This document shows, in pieces, positions 26,903 to 34,709 of a stretch of DNA of 64,000 nt. The number at the start of each line of letters is the position of its first letter. Position 1 is the stretch's first letter. A program made the translations under genes and the position numbers. The notes under the pieces are model-generated. The model made no database searches, had not been told where the DNA came from, and was given only the letters and a program-made list of their open reading frames with translations. Source of the DNA: Bifidobacterium pseudocatenulatum DSM 20438 = JCM 1200 = LMG 10505 (lineage in GTDB: Bacteria; Actinomycetota; Actinomycetes; Actinomycetales; Bifidobacteriaceae); assembly GCF_001025215.1 (NCBI RefSeq), contig NZ_AP012330.1, positions 2,108,001 to 2,172,000 of the forward strand. Reading direction: 5' to 3'.

Positions 26903-28147
26903 TCACTCAGCGATGGTGCCCTTGGTCTGGTCAATCCAGTCCTGATACTTGGCAGCAGCGTTGTCCTTGGTGATTTCCTTGTTGACCAGGGCCTTGCCGA
27001 AGGTCTCGGCCGGGGTCCACCAGTCGTTCATGCCAGCCAGGCCGGACTGCAGGATCGCGGTGTTGGCCATGGTGTCAGCCTGAGCCTTGGCAGCGATGTC
27101 GTCGGTGGTCAGGTCGGACAGGGAGGTGTCGCTCGGCGGGATCTGACGCATCTCGTAGTGCAGCTTCTGGGAGTCGGTGTTGCCGAGGTAGGCTGCGAAC
27201 TGAGCGGCGGCCTTGGTGTTCTTGGCGTTCGGGTTGTAAGCGACAGCCTTGGTAGCTGCGAAGGACTTCATCTGCTTTTTCTCGCCGTTCACGGTGAAGG
27301 TCGGCAGCTGAGTAGCGGCGTAGTTGTCGCCCAGGGCTTCCTTCACGTCAGCTGCGGACCAGGTGCCGGAGAACAGCACGTCGGCGGAGCCATCCTTAAT
27401 GGCGGCAAGGCCGGAAGCGCCGTCGTCGTTGGAGAAGTTCGGATTGGCGACCACATCGACCAGATAAGAAGTAATATCGGCGCCGTCCTTCGGGAAGACC
27501 ATGCCTGCATCGGCGTCATTGCCCTTCTCGCCAAACAGGCTCAGACCATCATAGAAGCCGTTGATGTACCAGGAATTTTGCAGGGGGAAGGTGACCTTGG
27601 CCTTGGAAAGGATGGTATCGAAGTCCTTGGCCTCATCCTCGGTGATCTTGGACTTGTTGTAGTACATGAACCACGTGTTGTCGGTGTACGGCACACCGTA
27701 GAGCTTGCCATCGGTACCGGTGACGGAATCGACTTCGAGGTCGCCGTTCTGTTCCTTCACCTGCTTCTCGGCGTCGGTACCCAGCTGGCCAATGGCCTTG
27801 GCGTCCATCAGAACGCCCAACTGATCGGAAGCGAACATATAGACATCGGCCGCGGCGGACGGATCGGTGCTGACCTGCTTGGAAGCGTCACCTTCGGAGA
27901 CGACGTCGTTCTTCCAAGTGATGTTGTACTCTGGGTGATCCTTAGCGAAGTTCTCTTCGACCTGACCCAGCCAATTGGTATCCTTGGCCTGGTCTTCCTG
28001 CGGAGCCCACACGCTCAGGGTGATGTCCTCGGTGCCGGAGGCACCGCTCTTGCCATCGCCGTCGGAGGAGCCGCCGCATGCAGCGAGCGGGACCAGCATT
28101 GCAACAGCTGCGGTAAGTCCGATTGCCTTCTTCCAATCGATCTTCAT
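26903..28147 (-). CDS. malE: Maltodextrin-binding lipoprotein
   Basis: A 414-aa extracytoplasmic solute-binding protein. A lipoprotein signal ends in LAAC with Cys24. A Ser/Gly/Asp-rich linker and a family-1 binding-protein fold follow: DITLSVWAPQEDQ, GTDGKLYGVPYTDNTWFMYYNK, VAYNPNAKNTKAAAQFAAYL, and the C-terminal WTPAETFGKALVN. The arrangement, with malF and malG downstream, supports maltose/maltooligosaccharide binding. An AACGTT operator lies upstream, shared with the divergent alpha-glucosidase gene. Confidence 0.92.
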   Translation of the reverse strand: MKIDWKKAIGLTAAVAMLVPLAACGGSSDGDGKSGASGTEDITLSVWAPQEDQAKDTNWLGQVEENFAKDHPEYNITWKNDVVSEGDASKQVSTDPSAAADVYMFASDQLGVLMDAKAIGQLGTDAEKQVKEQNGDLEVDSVTGTDGKLYGVPYTDNTWFMYYNKSKITEDEAKDFDTILSKAKVTFPLQNSWYINGFYDGLSLFGEKGNDADAGMVFPKDGADITSYLVDVVANPNFSNDDGASGLAAIKDGSADVLFSGTWSAADVKEALGDNYAATQLPTFTVNGEKKQMKSFAATKAVAYNPNAKNTKAAAQFAAYLGNTDSQKLHYEMRQIPPSDTSLSDLTTDDIAAKAQADTMANTAILQSGLAGMNDWWTPAETFGKALVNKEITKDNAAAKYQDWIDQTKGTIAE

Positions 28148-28308
28148 TGACCTTTCCTTTCCTCACATAACCTTGTGTATCTTCAGCGCAACCGGTACCG
28201 AACGTCTGATCAAACTCCGCATACGTTCGCACCATCGTCTTTCAAGCGGGTGTTGTCCGTCTTTGGAGCTACCGGATGTGCATCAGTGATTGCAAGTGTA
28301 GCACAGTT

Positions 28309-28324
28309 TTGCCAACGTTTGCAA
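28309..28324. promoter_or_regulatory. LacI-type operator between malE and GH13 genes
   Basis: TTGCCAACGTTTGCAA is a 16-bp palindrome with one mismatched base pair. It closely matches TTGCAAACGTAAGCAA at 44254. It lies 65 bases before the alpha-glucosidase ATG and about 160 bases upstream of malE, so it can control both divergent units. LacI-A and/or LacI-B are the likely binders. Confidence 0.7.
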
Positions 28325-28388
28325 TCTGACGTTAAGATTGTTTCAGCAGTTGCCGGAAAACACGTTTATTCCAAGGAGACACACCGAC

Positions 28389-29996
28389 ATGATTTCCCCT
28401 TCGACACACCCCTGTCCACAATGGCTCTCCAACGCGATCTTCTACGAGATCTATCCGCAATCCTTCGCCGACTCCAATGGCGACGGCATCGGAGACATTC
28501 CCGGCATCACCGCAAAACTCGGCTACATCACCGACCTTGGCTGCAACGCGATCTGGCTGAACCCGTGCTTCGATTCGCCCTTCAAAGACGCGGGCTACGA
28601 CGTGCGCGACTACAAGAAGGTCGCCCCCCGCTACGGCACCAACGACGATCTGGCGGCCCTGTTCGCAGCCGCCCACGAGCGCGGCATGCATGTAATCCTC
28701 GACCTCGTGCCCGGCCACACCAGCGAGGAACACGAATGGTTCCGCCACAGCGCCGAGGTGGATCGCAACGAGTATTCCGACCGTTACATTTGGACGGATT
28801 CCTGGATTTCCGGCGGTGACGGCCTGCCGTTCATCGGCGGGGAAACGCCACGCAACGGCACCTACATTCTGAACTTCTTCAAATGCCAGCCGGCACTCAA
28901 CTACGGTTTCGCACATCCCCAGCGCGCATGGCAGAAGCCCGCGTTCGGCCCGGAGGCGATCGCCACCTGCGATGCGATGGTAGACGTGATGAGATTCTGG
29001 CTTTCGCTTGGCGCGGACGGCTTCCGCGTTGACATGGCAGACAGTCTCGTCAAGCAGGACGACGCCGGCAAACCGTTCACGATTCGCACTTGGCAGTACA
29101 TGTTTTCCAAGATTCGTCCGGAATTTCCAGAAGCCGCGTTCGTGTCGGAATGGGGACGCCCGAACGAATCGCTGGAAGCCGGTTTCGATATGGATTTCTA
29201 TTTGGATTGGCGCTGGGACGGCATTCCGAACGGCTACAACATGCTGTTGCGCAACGTCGATAATCCGTTGAGCAGGGATGGCGACAAAAGCTATTTCAAC
29301 GTGGATTCGGGCACGCCGATCAGTGATTTTCTCGAGCAGTACGAACCGCAGCTGCGCGAGGCGGAACACCTCGGAGGCACCTTCAATTTCATCACCTGCA
29401 ACCACGACACCGCGCGCGTGGCACCACGCCTTTCCGAGCGTGAGATCGCCCTGGCATACTGCACGCTGTTCGCTATGCCGGGCGTGCCTTTCATATATTA
29501 CGGAGACGAGATCGGCATGAGGTACCGCGACCTGCCCACCAAGGAGGGCGGCTACGTGCGCACCGGCTCGCGCACGCCGATGCAATGGCAGAGCCTCGCC
29601 TCGCTCAACGCGAGTTATGCGACGCCGGCCATCACCGGCGGGAACTATCTTCCGGTCGACCCCTCCCCTGACGCGCCCAACGTCGCCGACTCCCAATCCA
29701 ACAAAGCCTCACTGTGGTATACGGTGCGCCGCATGCTGCATCTGAGGGGGAATTGCGACCCCCTTCAATCGAGGGCATCCTTCCATCCGATCTCACGCAG
29801 AAGGCTGTTCGCATTCGAGCGTTCGACCGATCTGGAACGAGTGATCGTGGCGGTCAATCCGAGCACAAACAGCGAACGTTTGCAATTACCGAATGGTCAC
29901 TATCGAAAGATTTTCGAAATCGGCGAGACCAAGGTCGATTTCAACACTTTGACCCTCGGTACGCAAAGCTTTGCAATTCTGAAGGCGACCGCATGA
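28389..29996 (+). CDS. GH13 alpha-glucosidase-type enzyme
   Basis: About 535 aa from the ATG at 28389, with AAGGAG upstream. A cytoplasmic (beta/alpha)8 glycoside hydrolase. The N-terminus has AIFYEIYPQSFADSNGDGIG. Region I is VILDLVPGHTS with His for the usual NH pattern. The nucleophile is Asp215 (ADGFRVDMADS), the acid/base Glu254 (AFVSEWGRP), and the stabiliser Asp340 (TCNHDTAR). A small C-terminal beta domain ends the protein. Likely substrates are short alpha-glucosides from imported maltodextrin; specificity between alpha-1,4 and alpha-1,6 bonds cannot be assigned with certainty. Divergent from malE with a shared operator. Confidence 0.88.
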   Translation: MISPSTHPCPQWLSNAIFYEIYPQSFADSNGDGIGDIPGITAKLGYITDLGCNAIWLNPCFDSPFKDAGYDVRDYKKVAPRYGTNDDLAALFAAAHERGMHVILDLVPGHTSEEHEWFRHSAEVDRNEYSDRYIWTDSWISGGDGLPFIGGETPRNGTYILNFFKCQPALNYGFAHPQRAWQKPAFGPEAIATCDAMVDVMRFWLSLGADGFRVDMADSLVKQDDAGKPFTIRTWQYMFSKIRPEFPEAAFVSEWGRPNESLEAGFDMDFYLDWRWDGIPNGYNMLLRNVDNPLSRDGDKSYFNVDSGTPISDFLEQYEPQLREAEHLGGTFNFITCNHDTARVAPRLSEREIALAYCTLFAMPGVPFIYYGDEIGMRYRDLPTKEGGYVRTGSRTPMQWQSLASLNASYATPAITGGNYLPVDPSPDAPNVADSQSNKASLWYTVRRMLHLRGNCDPLQSRASFHPISRRRLFAFERSTDLERVIVAVNPSTNSERLQLPNGHYRKIFEIGETKVDFNTLTLGTQSFAILKATA

Positions 29997-30127
29997 CCCA
30001 TTCCGAGCAGTGCCGTCGTCAGCTTCAACGAAACATGCCGTCATTACCATGGCGGCAACGCCATCGCACTTCGGAAACAGCGGTGGCAACGACGGTAGGA
30101 CAGCAGTCATATCCACTGTCAAACACC

Positions 30128-30144
30128 TTGCAAACGATAGGCAA
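30128..30144 (+). promoter_or_regulatory. Possible LacI-type operator upstream of malQ
   Basis: TTGCAAACGATAGGCAA resembles the TTGCxAACGTxxGCAA sites with a one-base insertion. A further half-like CAACGTTTAC lies at about 30204. The 357-base gap 29997-30353 otherwise holds only the malQ promoter. Confidence 0.4.
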
Positions 30145-30230
30145 ACAGAAAAAGCATTTTCACTATCTAACGTCTATAAAGTAGTTAAGAAATCGCAATA
30201 CTTCAACGTTTACACCCAATAACACGCCTA

Positions 30231-30259
30231 TTGAAAACGATGTCATCATATGCTACAGT
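30231..30259 (+). promoter_or_regulatory. Predicted malQ promoter
   Basis: TTGAAA (30231-30236) and TACAGT (30254-30259) are separated by 17 bases, about 95 bases before the malQ ATG. Confidence 0.5.
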
Positions 30260-30353
30260 ACATAGCAGAACGGTTGGCATACGCACCGAAGCGCGCCAAT
30301 CGCGTGGCAATGCAGCATCATCGGCCAGCAACGGCCCCGGAAAGAAGGAACCT

Positions 30354-32516
30354 ATGACGGCAACCCAGCAAACCGAAAGCGCGGAACGCATCGCACGACC
30401 GCTTATTCAGCTCGCCAAACTCAACGGCATCTCAACGTCGTATATCGACCAGCTCGGCACCTACGTGGAAATCCGCGACGAAGTGCTCGTCTCCGTACTT
30501 GCGGCGCTCGGCGTGGACGCATCCAGCGATGAAGCGATCGCGGCATCGTACGAACTCACCAAGCAGCGCATCGCAGACACCCTTGTGGAACCGACCATCG
30601 TGAAGTTCATCGGCAAGGAAGCGACCACGCCGATCCGCGCGAAGGGCCACGACGTGACGCTACGCCTGTTGCTTGAGGACGGCACGCGGTATGAGGGCAA
30701 CCTGTGCATGTATTTGGCCCCGCAGACCGACGGCTCGCTCACGCTCACCCTGCCGGACGACATTCCCGCCGGCTACCACACGCTGCGCGTCAACGCGGGC
30801 CCGCTGCACGGCGAGGCGCGACTGATCTGCGCCCCGGCACGCGTACCGCTGCCGCCTGCGGTTGCCGAAAAGCAGCGTTGGGGTTGGATGGCGCAAATGT
30901 ATTCCATCCGCTCCGCCGAATCGTGGGGCGTGGGCGACTACGGCGATCTGAAGCTGCTGCTCACCGACGCCGCCGAAAAGTCGCATGCCGATTTCATGCT
31001 CATCAACCCGATCCACGCAACCGCGCCGGTCGAGCCGCTCGAACCGTCGCCGTACCTGCCGGAATCGCGCCGATTCATGAACGTCACCTACATTCGCCCG
31101 CAGGATATCGAGGAATATGCGGGGCTTGACGAGGCCGCGTTGGCCGAAGTCGAGCGCTTGCACGCCGAAGTCGCTCCCGCCAACGACAATGCCGACGAAC
31201 TCGACATCAACTCCGCGTGGTGGCACAAGCGCCAGGCGCTGCAGCTCGTGTTCAAGGTGCCGCGTTCCGCCGAGCGTCAGGCCGCATTCGAAGCGTTCAA
31301 GGAGGCGGCCGGCCCGGATCTGCGCGCATTCGCCGCATGGTCGGTGGCATTCCAGATGTGGGGCGCCCCATGGGAGGGCACATGGTTCGCGGAGACGAAC
31401 CGTGATTCGCCGGAAGTGGCCGAACTCATGCGCGATCATGCCGACATGGTCGAATTCGAATGCTGGCTGCAGTGGATCGCCGACGAACAGGTGACCGCCG
31501 CGCAGACCGCCGCACGCGAAAGCGGCATGGCATTGGGCCTCATGCAAGACATGGCTGTGGGCGTGCACTCGCTGGGCGCCGACGTGTGGTGGAATCCGGA
31601 ACGCTTCGCCGTCGGCAGCGTCACCGTTGGCTGCCCGCCGGACTTCTACAACCAGCAGGGCCAGGACTGGGGCCAGCCGCCGTTCAATCCGAACTATCTC
31701 GCCAAAACCGGTTATGGCGTGTACCGCGAAATGGTGCACAACATGTTCTCGCACGCGGGCGCGGTGCGCATCGACCATGTGCTCGGCCTGTTCCGCCTGT
31801 GGTGGATTCCGCAGGGCGAAGGCGCACGCGGCGGCGCATACGTCACTTACGACTATGAGGCGATGATCGCGATCCTCACGATCGAGGCTTCCCGCGTGAA
31901 CGGCCTAGTGGTCGGCGAAGACCTCGGCACCGTGCCGGATTACGTGCGCACCGTGCTTGCCGAGCACGGTCTGCTCGGCTGCACGGTGGAATGGTTCGCC
32001 CGTGTGGACGACTCCCCCAACGCCGGCGACCCGTATGCCGATCCGGCCGATTACCGCGAGTATGCGTTGGCATCCGTCACCACGCACGATCTGCCGCCGA
32101 CCGCAGGCTACCTGCAGTTCGAGCATGTCAAGCTGCGCGAAGAACTGAACCTGCTCACCGGTCCGGTCGAGGAATTCCAGGCGTCCGCAACCGCGGAACG
32201 TCAGGCCATGCTTGACCGACTGGTCGAAAGCGAACTGATCACGCCGGAAATCGCCGCGGACGTCGACGACCATATTCAAGAGATCGTCGAGGCGATGCAC
32301 AAGATGCTGCTCCGCTCGCCATCCGTGCTTCTGCAGGCGGCGCTGGTGGACGGCGTCGGCGAAACCCGTTCGCAGAACCAGCCGGGCACGTCCAGCGAAT
32401 ACTGCAACTGGCGCGTGCCACTGGCAGGCCCCGACCACAAGGTGGTGCACACCGACGAAGTGTTCGACCTGCCGCGCGTGAAGTCGCTTTCCGCCATCAT
32501 GAACGGCGAAAAGTAA
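30354..32516 (+). CDS. malQ: 4-alpha-glucanotransferase (amylomaltase)
   Basis: About 720 aa from the ATG at 30354, with GAAGGAACC upstream; the earlier in-frame Met at 30231 lies inside the promoter. GH77 cytoplasmic enzyme that transfers alpha-1,4-glucan segments between maltooligosaccharides and releases glucose. It has an actinobacterial N-terminal extension before WGWMAQMYSIRSAESWGVGD. The catalytic regions are VRIDHVLGLFRLWW (nucleophile Asp), VVGEDLGTVP (acid/base Glu) and SVTTHDLPPTAGY. The protein ends with RVPLAGPDHK near the C-terminus. Typical length for the actinobacterial form. It completes cytoplasmic maltodextrin processing with pullulanase and the alpha-glucosidases. Confidence 0.95.
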   Translation: MTATQQTESAERIARPLIQLAKLNGISTSYIDQLGTYVEIRDEVLVSVLAALGVDASSDEAIAASYELTKQRIADTLVEPTIVKFIGKEATTPIRAKGHDVTLRLLLEDGTRYEGNLCMYLAPQTDGSLTLTLPDDIPAGYHTLRVNAGPLHGEARLICAPARVPLPPAVAEKQRWGWMAQMYSIRSAESWGVGDYGDLKLLLTDAAEKSHADFMLINPIHATAPVEPLEPSPYLPESRRFMNVTYIRPQDIEEYAGLDEAALAEVERLHAEVAPANDNADELDINSAWWHKRQALQLVFKVPRSAERQAAFEAFKEAAGPDLRAFAAWSVAFQMWGAPWEGTWFAETNRDSPEVAELMRDHADMVEFECWLQWIADEQVTAAQTAARESGMALGLMQDMAVGVHSLGADVWWNPERFAVGSVTVGCPPDFYNQQGQDWGQPPFNPNYLAKTGYGVYREMVHNMFSHAGAVRIDHVLGLFRLWWIPQGEGARGGAYVTYDYEAMIAILTIEASRVNGLVVGEDLGTVPDYVRTVLAEHGLLGCTVEWFARVDDSPNAGDPYADPADYREYALASVTTHDLPPTAGYLQFEHVKLREELNLLTGPVEEFQASATAERQAMLDRLVESELITPEIAADVDDHIQEIVEAMHKMLLRSPSVLLQAALVDGVGETRSQNQPGTSSEYCNWRVPLAGPDHKVVHTDEVFDLPRVKSLSAIMNGEK

Positions 32517-32537
32517 GCGTCCTCATATAACTCCATA

Positions 32538-32580
32538 AAGTCCCGTCACGCACCATAGACGGGTGTCCGTAAAACAGTTA
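32538..32580 (+). repeat. Left terminal inverted repeat
   Basis: AAAGTCCCGTCAC followed by a short variable stretch, TAGACGGGTGT, CCGTAA and AACAGT. It matches the reverse complement of 33818-33857 with a two-base indel and a few substitutions. Confidence 0.7.
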
Positions 32581-32613
32581 ATCCTCCGTATGGCTTAGAC
32601 CATACGGAGGATT
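32580..32613. terminator. Palindromic terminator-like hairpin
   Basis: Perfect 14-bp arms AATCCTCCGTATGG and CCATACGGAGGATT with a 6-base loop, immediately inside the left repeat. It may end malQ transcripts. Confidence 0.65.
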
Positions 32614-32644
32614 TGTTTATGTCTAATCTTCAAACTTGCTGGCG

Positions 32645-32670
32645 GCAAACGGTTTGTCAAAACCGTTTGC
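32645..32670. repeat. Perfect inverted repeat inside the element
   Basis: GCAAACGGTTT and AAACCGTTTGC, with a 4-base loop. Its position upstream of the oriT-like site suggests a transfer or replication role in the parent element (inference). Confidence 0.6.
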
Positions 32671-32806
32671 GGACGGCAAGTCCACAGGGGATAGCCGCTT
32701 TAGCGGCGCAAGGGGGTGTAGCCACCTTGACGGAACGAAGTGACGAAACATTCTCGGTCGTGCAGTTTTCTTCTGCTGACCGGGAATGAAGCTCCGCAGG
32801 ACGCAC

Positions 32807-32838
32807 TACTCTCGATAGAGAGTATAGAAGTGCGCCCT
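32807..32838 (+). other. oriT-like site (RSF1010/MOBQ type)
   Basis: A 7-bp inverted repeat TACTCTC-GATA-GAGAGTA is followed after 4 bases by AAGTGCGCCCT. This is the layout of oriT sites recognised by RSF1010/R1162-type MobA relaxases, where an inverted repeat precedes a nick region containing TGCGCCCT. No relaxase is encoded in the window. Confidence 0.6.
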
Positions 32839-32858
32839 TTAGTTCCTAAAGGGTTTTT
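32835..32858 (+). terminator. Rho-independent terminator overlapping the oriT-like core
   Basis: CCCTTTAG-TTC-CTAAAGGG followed by T5. Confidence 0.75.
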
Positions 32859-32896
32859 ATCAGTTCGACAAACTTGAATTCAATTTTAATGTTTTA

Positions 32897-33499
32897 TTAG
32901 TCTTTACAAATCACCTTTGAACCTTCATCATTGACTATAATTGCCTGGTGGTTGTTAATAGCACAGATATTCAAATCCGAAAACTCAGCCATGATTCTCT
33001 CGGTAATTTTCTTAAAGGGTGCCGTGAGATAATGGGGAAGAACATAGAAATCAATCAAATCCAGCCCCTCATTATCTTCTTGAGAGTAATCCTCTGGCTT
33101 TTCATCCATTTGTTCAATATATTGAATGGTCGGAGCGCATATAATTGCGCCTGCCAACTCACCGATCATCAGTTTTCCGTTTGCCAATTCTTTCTTCAAC
33201 AGCTCATCCGTTTCCGTTTTACGTAGCTGGTCCATAAGGAAGAAAGAATTTCCGCCGGTAAAATATATCACATCCGCATCTTCAAAAACAGCCTGTATCG
33301 TTGAATAAGCCTCCGTTGAGATATCAATTTCAGTTACAGATGCTCCCAGTTTTTTGAATAGTTTTCGAGCCGAACCAACATAACCGGTGTAACCTTCATG
33401 CAGCGAAGCTGTTGGAATAAATGCGACTTTCTTGTTATCAATTTCTTCTTTTATCAAACTTCCTACGCTTGAAAAGTGCGAACATAAAAACAGTTTCAT
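32897..33499 (-). CDS. Peptidase E-like (S51) protein lacking the catalytic serine
   Basis: A 200-aa protein of the peptidase E/type 1 glutamine amidotransferase-like fold. It begins MKLFLCSHFSSVG and contains VAFIPTASL, DADVIYFTGGNSFFLMDQL and the nucleophile elbow. The elbow reads GELAGAI, where the family has GxSAG: codon 115 is TTG (Leu), one base from TCG (Ser). The later LPHYL and NNHQAIIV segments are intact. Length is normal. The protein is therefore probably inactive as a peptidase or recently inactivated. It is AT-richer than surrounding genes and lies in the inverted-repeat element. Confidence 0.8.
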   Translation of the reverse strand: MKLFLCSHFSSVGSLIKEEIDNKKVAFIPTASLHEGYTGYVGSARKLFKKLGASVTEIDISTEAYSTIQAVFEDADVIYFTGGNSFFLMDQLRKTETDELLKKELANGKLMIGELAGAIICAPTIQYIEQMDEKPEDYSQEDNEGLDLIDFYVLPHYLTAPFKKITERIMAEFSDLNICAINNHQAIIVNDEGSKVICKD

Positions 33500-33636
33500 C
33501 TAAATTTTCCTTTATGACTTCTGATTTATTGCTCAATTTCGTGTTCAAATTATACCATAAAACTTGTGAACAATTCTACCGCAACTTTGGAATATATGAG
33601 AAAAGTCCGAACAGTTTTCTGCCCGGACTTTCTCGC

Positions 33637-33834
33637 TCAATCATAAATCAATTCCGCTTTCACAACTTCCTCTGCCTGTGCCTTGCAAGCGTTCATCTGC
33701 CGTACCCATTCCATTTGGTTTTCAGCTTTCAGCTGTTCGGCCACGTCGTACTGCTTTGCCAGCTCTGGCATGATCAGCTCCATGCGGTTTCGTGCCGCTT
33801 CGTCAATCTTAGCGCAATACTGTCTTATGTACAC
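33637..33834 (-). pseudogene. C-terminal fragment of a TnpV-type transposon protein
   Basis: Sixty-five codons whose ending (VAEQLKAENQMEWVRQMN..., then AEEVVKAELIYD) matches the C-terminus of TnpV proteins from Firmicutes transposons, normally about 120 aa. The N-terminal half is missing, and the readable frame begins inside the right terminal repeat. No ribosome site is apparent. Confidence 0.7.
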
Positions 33835-33857
33835 CCGTCTATATGTGACGGGACTTT
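33818..33857 (-). repeat. Right terminal inverted repeat
   Basis: The reverse complement reads AAAGTCCCGTCAC, ATA, TAGACGGGTGT, ACATAA, GACAGTA, matching 32538-32580. It overlaps the start of the tnpV fragment. Confidence 0.7.
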
Positions 33858-33968
33858 TTTATGCACATTCAATGACAACGATACTAAGAAAGCTACGCAA
33901 GGAACAGCAGACCACTACTCGATGTACGCATGCAAACGATTGCCGCACCGCCGAGTAGACTGGTACGC

Positions 33969-34568
33969 ATGAAGTTCCTATCACCCGACTCCGGCTTTAT
34001 GCGCGGCCTCAGCGACGCCGTCGACGCGATTTGGATCAACATCCTCATGTTGGTCACCAGCATTCCGATCGTCACCATCGGCGCGGCCTTGACCGCCGGC
34101 CACGACGCGGCACGACGCTCGCTCGCAGGCGAAGGCACCGTCACCCGCAATTATTTCACCGCATTCCGGTCAAACTTCGTAAAGGCAACCGGCTATTGGC
34201 TGATTTTCGGCATTGCAGGGGCGATCAGCGTGTACTCATGGATCGTGCTGCAGATCACGCCGCTGCTGATTCCGAAATTCGCGTTGAGCATCGTATGGGT
34301 CATCGGATTCGAATGGATATGGGCATTGCAGTCACGCTTCGAAAACTCGTTCTGGCGCACGCTCGGCAACGCCTTCGTATTCGGCGTGAGCAATATCGGG
34401 CACACGCTCGGCATGGCCGCCATCGACGCGGTCTATATCGCACTGCTGGTCGGCAGCTGGTTTTACATGCCGCAAGGCCTGTTCCTGCTACTCGTTTTGG
34501 GCTACGGCACCATGATTATGATTCACGTGCCGATTTTCGAGCACGTGTTCCGTAAATATGTGAAGTAG
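33969..34568 (+). CDS. YesL family (DUF624) membrane protein
   Basis: About 199 aa from the ATG at 33969. An integral membrane protein with about five helices; it begins MKFLSPDSGFMRGLSDAVD, contains SIPIVTIGAALTAGHDAARR and ends VPIFEHVFRKYVK, all typical of DUF624/YesL. In Firmicutes yesL sits among carbohydrate ABC genes, and here it is convergent with a sugar permease operon, which fits the same context. No Shine-Dalgarno is seen; TAGACT lies seven bases before the ATG, so the mRNA may be leaderless. An upstream in-frame Met at 33930 is less likely. Its activity is unknown. Confidence 0.82.
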   Translation: MKFLSPDSGFMRGLSDAVDAIWINILMLVTSIPIVTIGAALTAGHDAARRSLAGEGTVTRNYFTAFRSNFVKATGYWLIFGIAGAISVYSWIVLQITPLLIPKFALSIVWVIGFEWIWALQSRFENSFWRTLGNAFVFGVSNIGHTLGMAAIDAVYIALLVGSWFYMPQGLFLLLVLGYGTMIMIHVPIFEHVFRKYVK

Positions 34569-34589
34569 TTTTCTGATTCGGATATGAAA

Positions 34590-34709
34590 GAGCCCGGCCT
34601 TGCGGCCGGGCTCAATGCTACCTGAGCGAGGCCTGTCGGCCTCGCTCAGGCTGGTGCATGGGACAGCGCACTGCACTGTCCCACAAGGGATGATCGAAGA
34701 TCATCCCTT
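34590..34709. terminator. Four consecutive hairpins between convergent genes
   Basis: In order: GAGCCCGGCC/GGCCGGGCTC (34590-34613), CCTGAGCGAGGCC/GGCCTCGCTCAGG (34621-34650), GGGACAG/CTGTCCC (34660-34682) and AAGGGATGATC/GATCATCCCTT (34685-34709). The last overlaps the 3' end of the permease gene. Together they should terminate both converging units. Confidence 0.75.

Larger units (their letters stand above)
32538..33857. mobile_element. Decayed mobilisable element bounded by inverted repeats
   Basis: About 1.3 kb inserted between malQ and the yesL-like gene. The ends match in opposite orientation: AAAGTCCCGTCAC, then TAGACGGGTGT, then TAA and ACAGT. Inside are a long palindrome, a second inverted repeat, an oriT-like site, a peptidase E-like gene and a C-terminal tnpV fragment. 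Base composition is visibly AT-richer than the neighbours, and the encoded proteins look like Firmicutes proteins. No intact transposase, integrase or relaxase is present, so it is probably immobile alone. A target duplication could not be identified. Confidence 0.7.

Noticed and set aside
33126..33308. Reading the PepE-like gene as an active antibiotic or immunity protein
   Set aside because: No motif supports this; only the peptidase E fold with a changed nucleophile is visible.
32538..33857. CRISPR array or phage attachment site
   Set aside because: The repeats are a single inverted pair with genes between them, not short regularly spaced repeats, and no integrase is present.
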